A stretch of 6,685 bases of DNA, taken from positions 1-6,685 of the forward strand of contig JAWBOW010000045.1 in NCBI GenBank assembly GCA_038825775.1, in the 5' to 3' direction. The stretch is from JAWBOW01 sp038825775. Lineage in GTDB: Archaea > Nanobdellota > Nanobdellia > Woesearchaeales > WAPY01. The notes under the pieces were generated by a model that did no database searches, had not been told where the DNA came from, and worked only from the letters and a program-made list of their open reading frames with translations. The position numbers were made by a program, and so were the translations under genes. Positions 5,961-6,685 of this stretch are shown one piece after another (position 1 is the stretch's first letter; each line of letters opens with the position of its first letter).

Positions 5961-6470
5961 ATGAGCGAAACAAACTATCCTAAAAAAAACAAAAAATTAA
6001 AAAAATTGAAGATTGATTCAAAGTTCAGAAACATTTTGGAAATTTTACAACAAGATTGTAGGTTAAGCATTAGAGATATTGCTAAAAAACTTGGCATGAA
6101 ACCAACTTCTGTTTATAATAGAATAAAAAAATTAGAAAATTATGGTGTAATAAAAAAATACGCTGCAATAATTTCAAGGGAAAAATTAGGTTATAATGTT
6201 CTTGCTTTAGTGCTAGTTTCTTACAAGAAAGGAGAACTCTCGCAAAAATCTTTAGCAGAAAAATTGTCAAAGTTTCCTCAAATACAAGATGTTTTTATTG
6301 TTTCAGGAGAGTGGGATTTGGTGCTAAAAATTGTTGAGAAGGATGTTAATAGTCTGGGGGATTTTGTAACAGAAAGATTAAGAAAAATCCCGGAAATCGA
6401 TAAAACACAAACAATGATTGTTTTAAGTGAGATAAAGAATTCTCTTGAAATTCCAATAAAACGAGAATAA
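5961..6470 (+). CDS. Lrp/AsnC-family transcriptional regulator
   Basis: This 169-residue regulator has the two-domain Lrp/AsnC plan. The N-terminal winged helix-turn-helix covers about residues 19-70. It includes ILEILQQDCRLSIRDIAKKL followed by the recognition helix SVYNRIKKLENYGVIKKY. The RAM (ligand-binding and oligomerisation) domain runs from about 79 to 158. It contains VSGEWDLVLKI (114-124), equivalent to the G-x-x-D loop that joins subunits and binds amino-acid effectors. A Lys-rich tail, KKNKKLKKLK (8-17), precedes the HTH and may add nonspecific DNA contact. Family members form dimers or octamers and usually repress their own gene. The divergent position next to an asparagine synthetase suggests that it controls asparagine synthesis, perhaps sensing asparagine or another amino acid. 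That target is inferred from context and from the inverted repeat between the genes. Its stop faces that of the partial gene on the right, 25 nt away. Confidence 0.92.
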   Translation: MSETNYPKKNKKLKKLKIDSKFRNILEILQQDCRLSIRDIAKKLGMKPTSVYNRIKKLENYGVIKKYAAIISREKLGYNVLALVLVSYKKGELSQKSLAEKLSKFPQIQDVFIVSGEWDLVLKIVEKDVNSLGDFVTERLRKIPEIDKTQTMIVLSEIKNSLEIPIKRE

Positions 6471-6495
6471 AACAAATAAAAAAAATTAAAAAAAT
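6469..6495 (-). terminator. U-rich terminator of the right-edge gene
   Basis: Right after the minus-strand stop at 6496-6498, the minus strand carries runs of seven and eight T, followed by ATTTGTTTT. This is a strong archaeal U-tract terminator and supports a real gene ending here on the minus strand. Confidence 0.5.
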
Positions 6496-6685
6496 TTAGC
6501 AGTAATTTATATCTTGGTATATCAGTTCCTTAAAATAAGAATTATTGTTTAAGAAGATGCTATAATTCGTTTTGTTAAGATTATAATATATTAAATCTCT
6601 TTTTAAAAGTTTATACTCTATCTTTTTTATGTCAAAATCTGTTTGTGTTTTGCTTTCGATGTTAAATGTTTTATTTGTTTTTTCT
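6496..6685 (-). CDS. Partial hypothetical protein, C-terminal 62 residues only
   Basis: This minus-strand frame is open from the right edge of the window to a TAA at 6496-6498, so only the 3' end of the gene is visible. The visible part reads DFDIKKIEYKLLKRDLIYYN in its middle and ends YQDINYC. Support comes from 62 codons without a stop in very AT-rich DNA, a purine-rich coding strand, and the T-rich terminator just after the stop. The composition is strange: rich in Lys, Asn, Tyr and Ile, with no Gly, Ala, Val, Pro or Met in the visible stretch. It could therefore be a low-complexity or foreign gene, or a chance open frame. No family is recognised and no function is proposed. It converges on the Lrp/AsnC gene with a 25-nt gap. 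Confidence 0.5.
   Translation of the reverse strand, partial: EKTNKTFNIESKTQTDFDIKKIEYKLLKRDLIYYNLNKTNYSIFLNNNSYFKELIYQDINYC

Noticed and set aside
6629..6685. Plus-strand start MSKSVCVLLSMLNVLFVFS running off the right edge, resembling a signal peptide
   Set aside because: Only 19 codons are visible. The TATA-like element before it is only about 17 nt away, too close for the spacing seen elsewhere. The minus-strand frame is longer and has a terminator.
1..6685. tRNA or rRNA genes, CRISPR repeats, insertion sequences
   Set aside because: No cloverleaf-like GC-rich segment, regularly spaced repeat, terminal inverted repeat or transposase motif was seen on reading the sequence by eye.

Overview
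The window looks like a stretch of an AT-rich archaeal chromosome. Three observations point to archaea. First, there is an asparagine synthetase of the archaeal type, which is an AsnRS-like catalytic core without a tRNA-binding domain. Second, there is an Elp3-family tRNA carboxymethyltransferase and an NSUN/Trm4-type tRNA m5C methyltransferase without a PUA tail. Third, several genes have a TATA-like element 21-26 nt before the ATG and no Shine-Dalgarno sequence, which suggests leaderless transcripts. The very low GC and the Lys/Ile/Asn-rich proteins would suit a DPANN-type lineage (Woesearchaeota/Pacearchaeota-like), but that placement is inference only.

Layout, left to right. (1) 54-764 (+): a PIN-fold nuclease-like protein with an uncharacterised helical C-terminal half. 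It ends tail-to-tail, 11 nt from (2) 776-1765 (-), the RNA m5C methyltransferase. A 119-nt divergent promoter region (1766-1884) separates this from (3) 1885-2925 (+), a LAGLIDADG-fold protein whose second active-site motif is eroded. It converges, with a 35-nt gap, on (4) 2961-4727 (-), the Elp3 protein. Upstream of elp3 on the same strand is (5) 4825-5826 (-), the archaeal asparagine synthetase. A 134-nt divergent intergenic region (5827-5960) separates it from (6) 5961-6470 (+), an Lrp/AsnC-family regulator. At the right edge, (7) 6496-6685 (-) is the open 3' end of a gene that enters from outside the window, with a U-rich terminator directly after its stop.

How the genes work together. 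Two genes act on tRNA: m5C methylation, and Elp3 modification of wobble uridine. The asparagine synthetase makes asparagine from aspartate. The AsnC-family regulator facing it across a short intergenic region is the obvious candidate controller. That region holds a perfect GAATA-A-TATTC inverted repeat between the two promoters. The geometry recalls the enterobacterial asnC/asnA pair, although the synthetase belongs to a separate archaeal subfamily. No tRNA, rRNA, CRISPR array, insertion sequence or attachment site was seen. No gene-free stretch exceeds about 135 nt.
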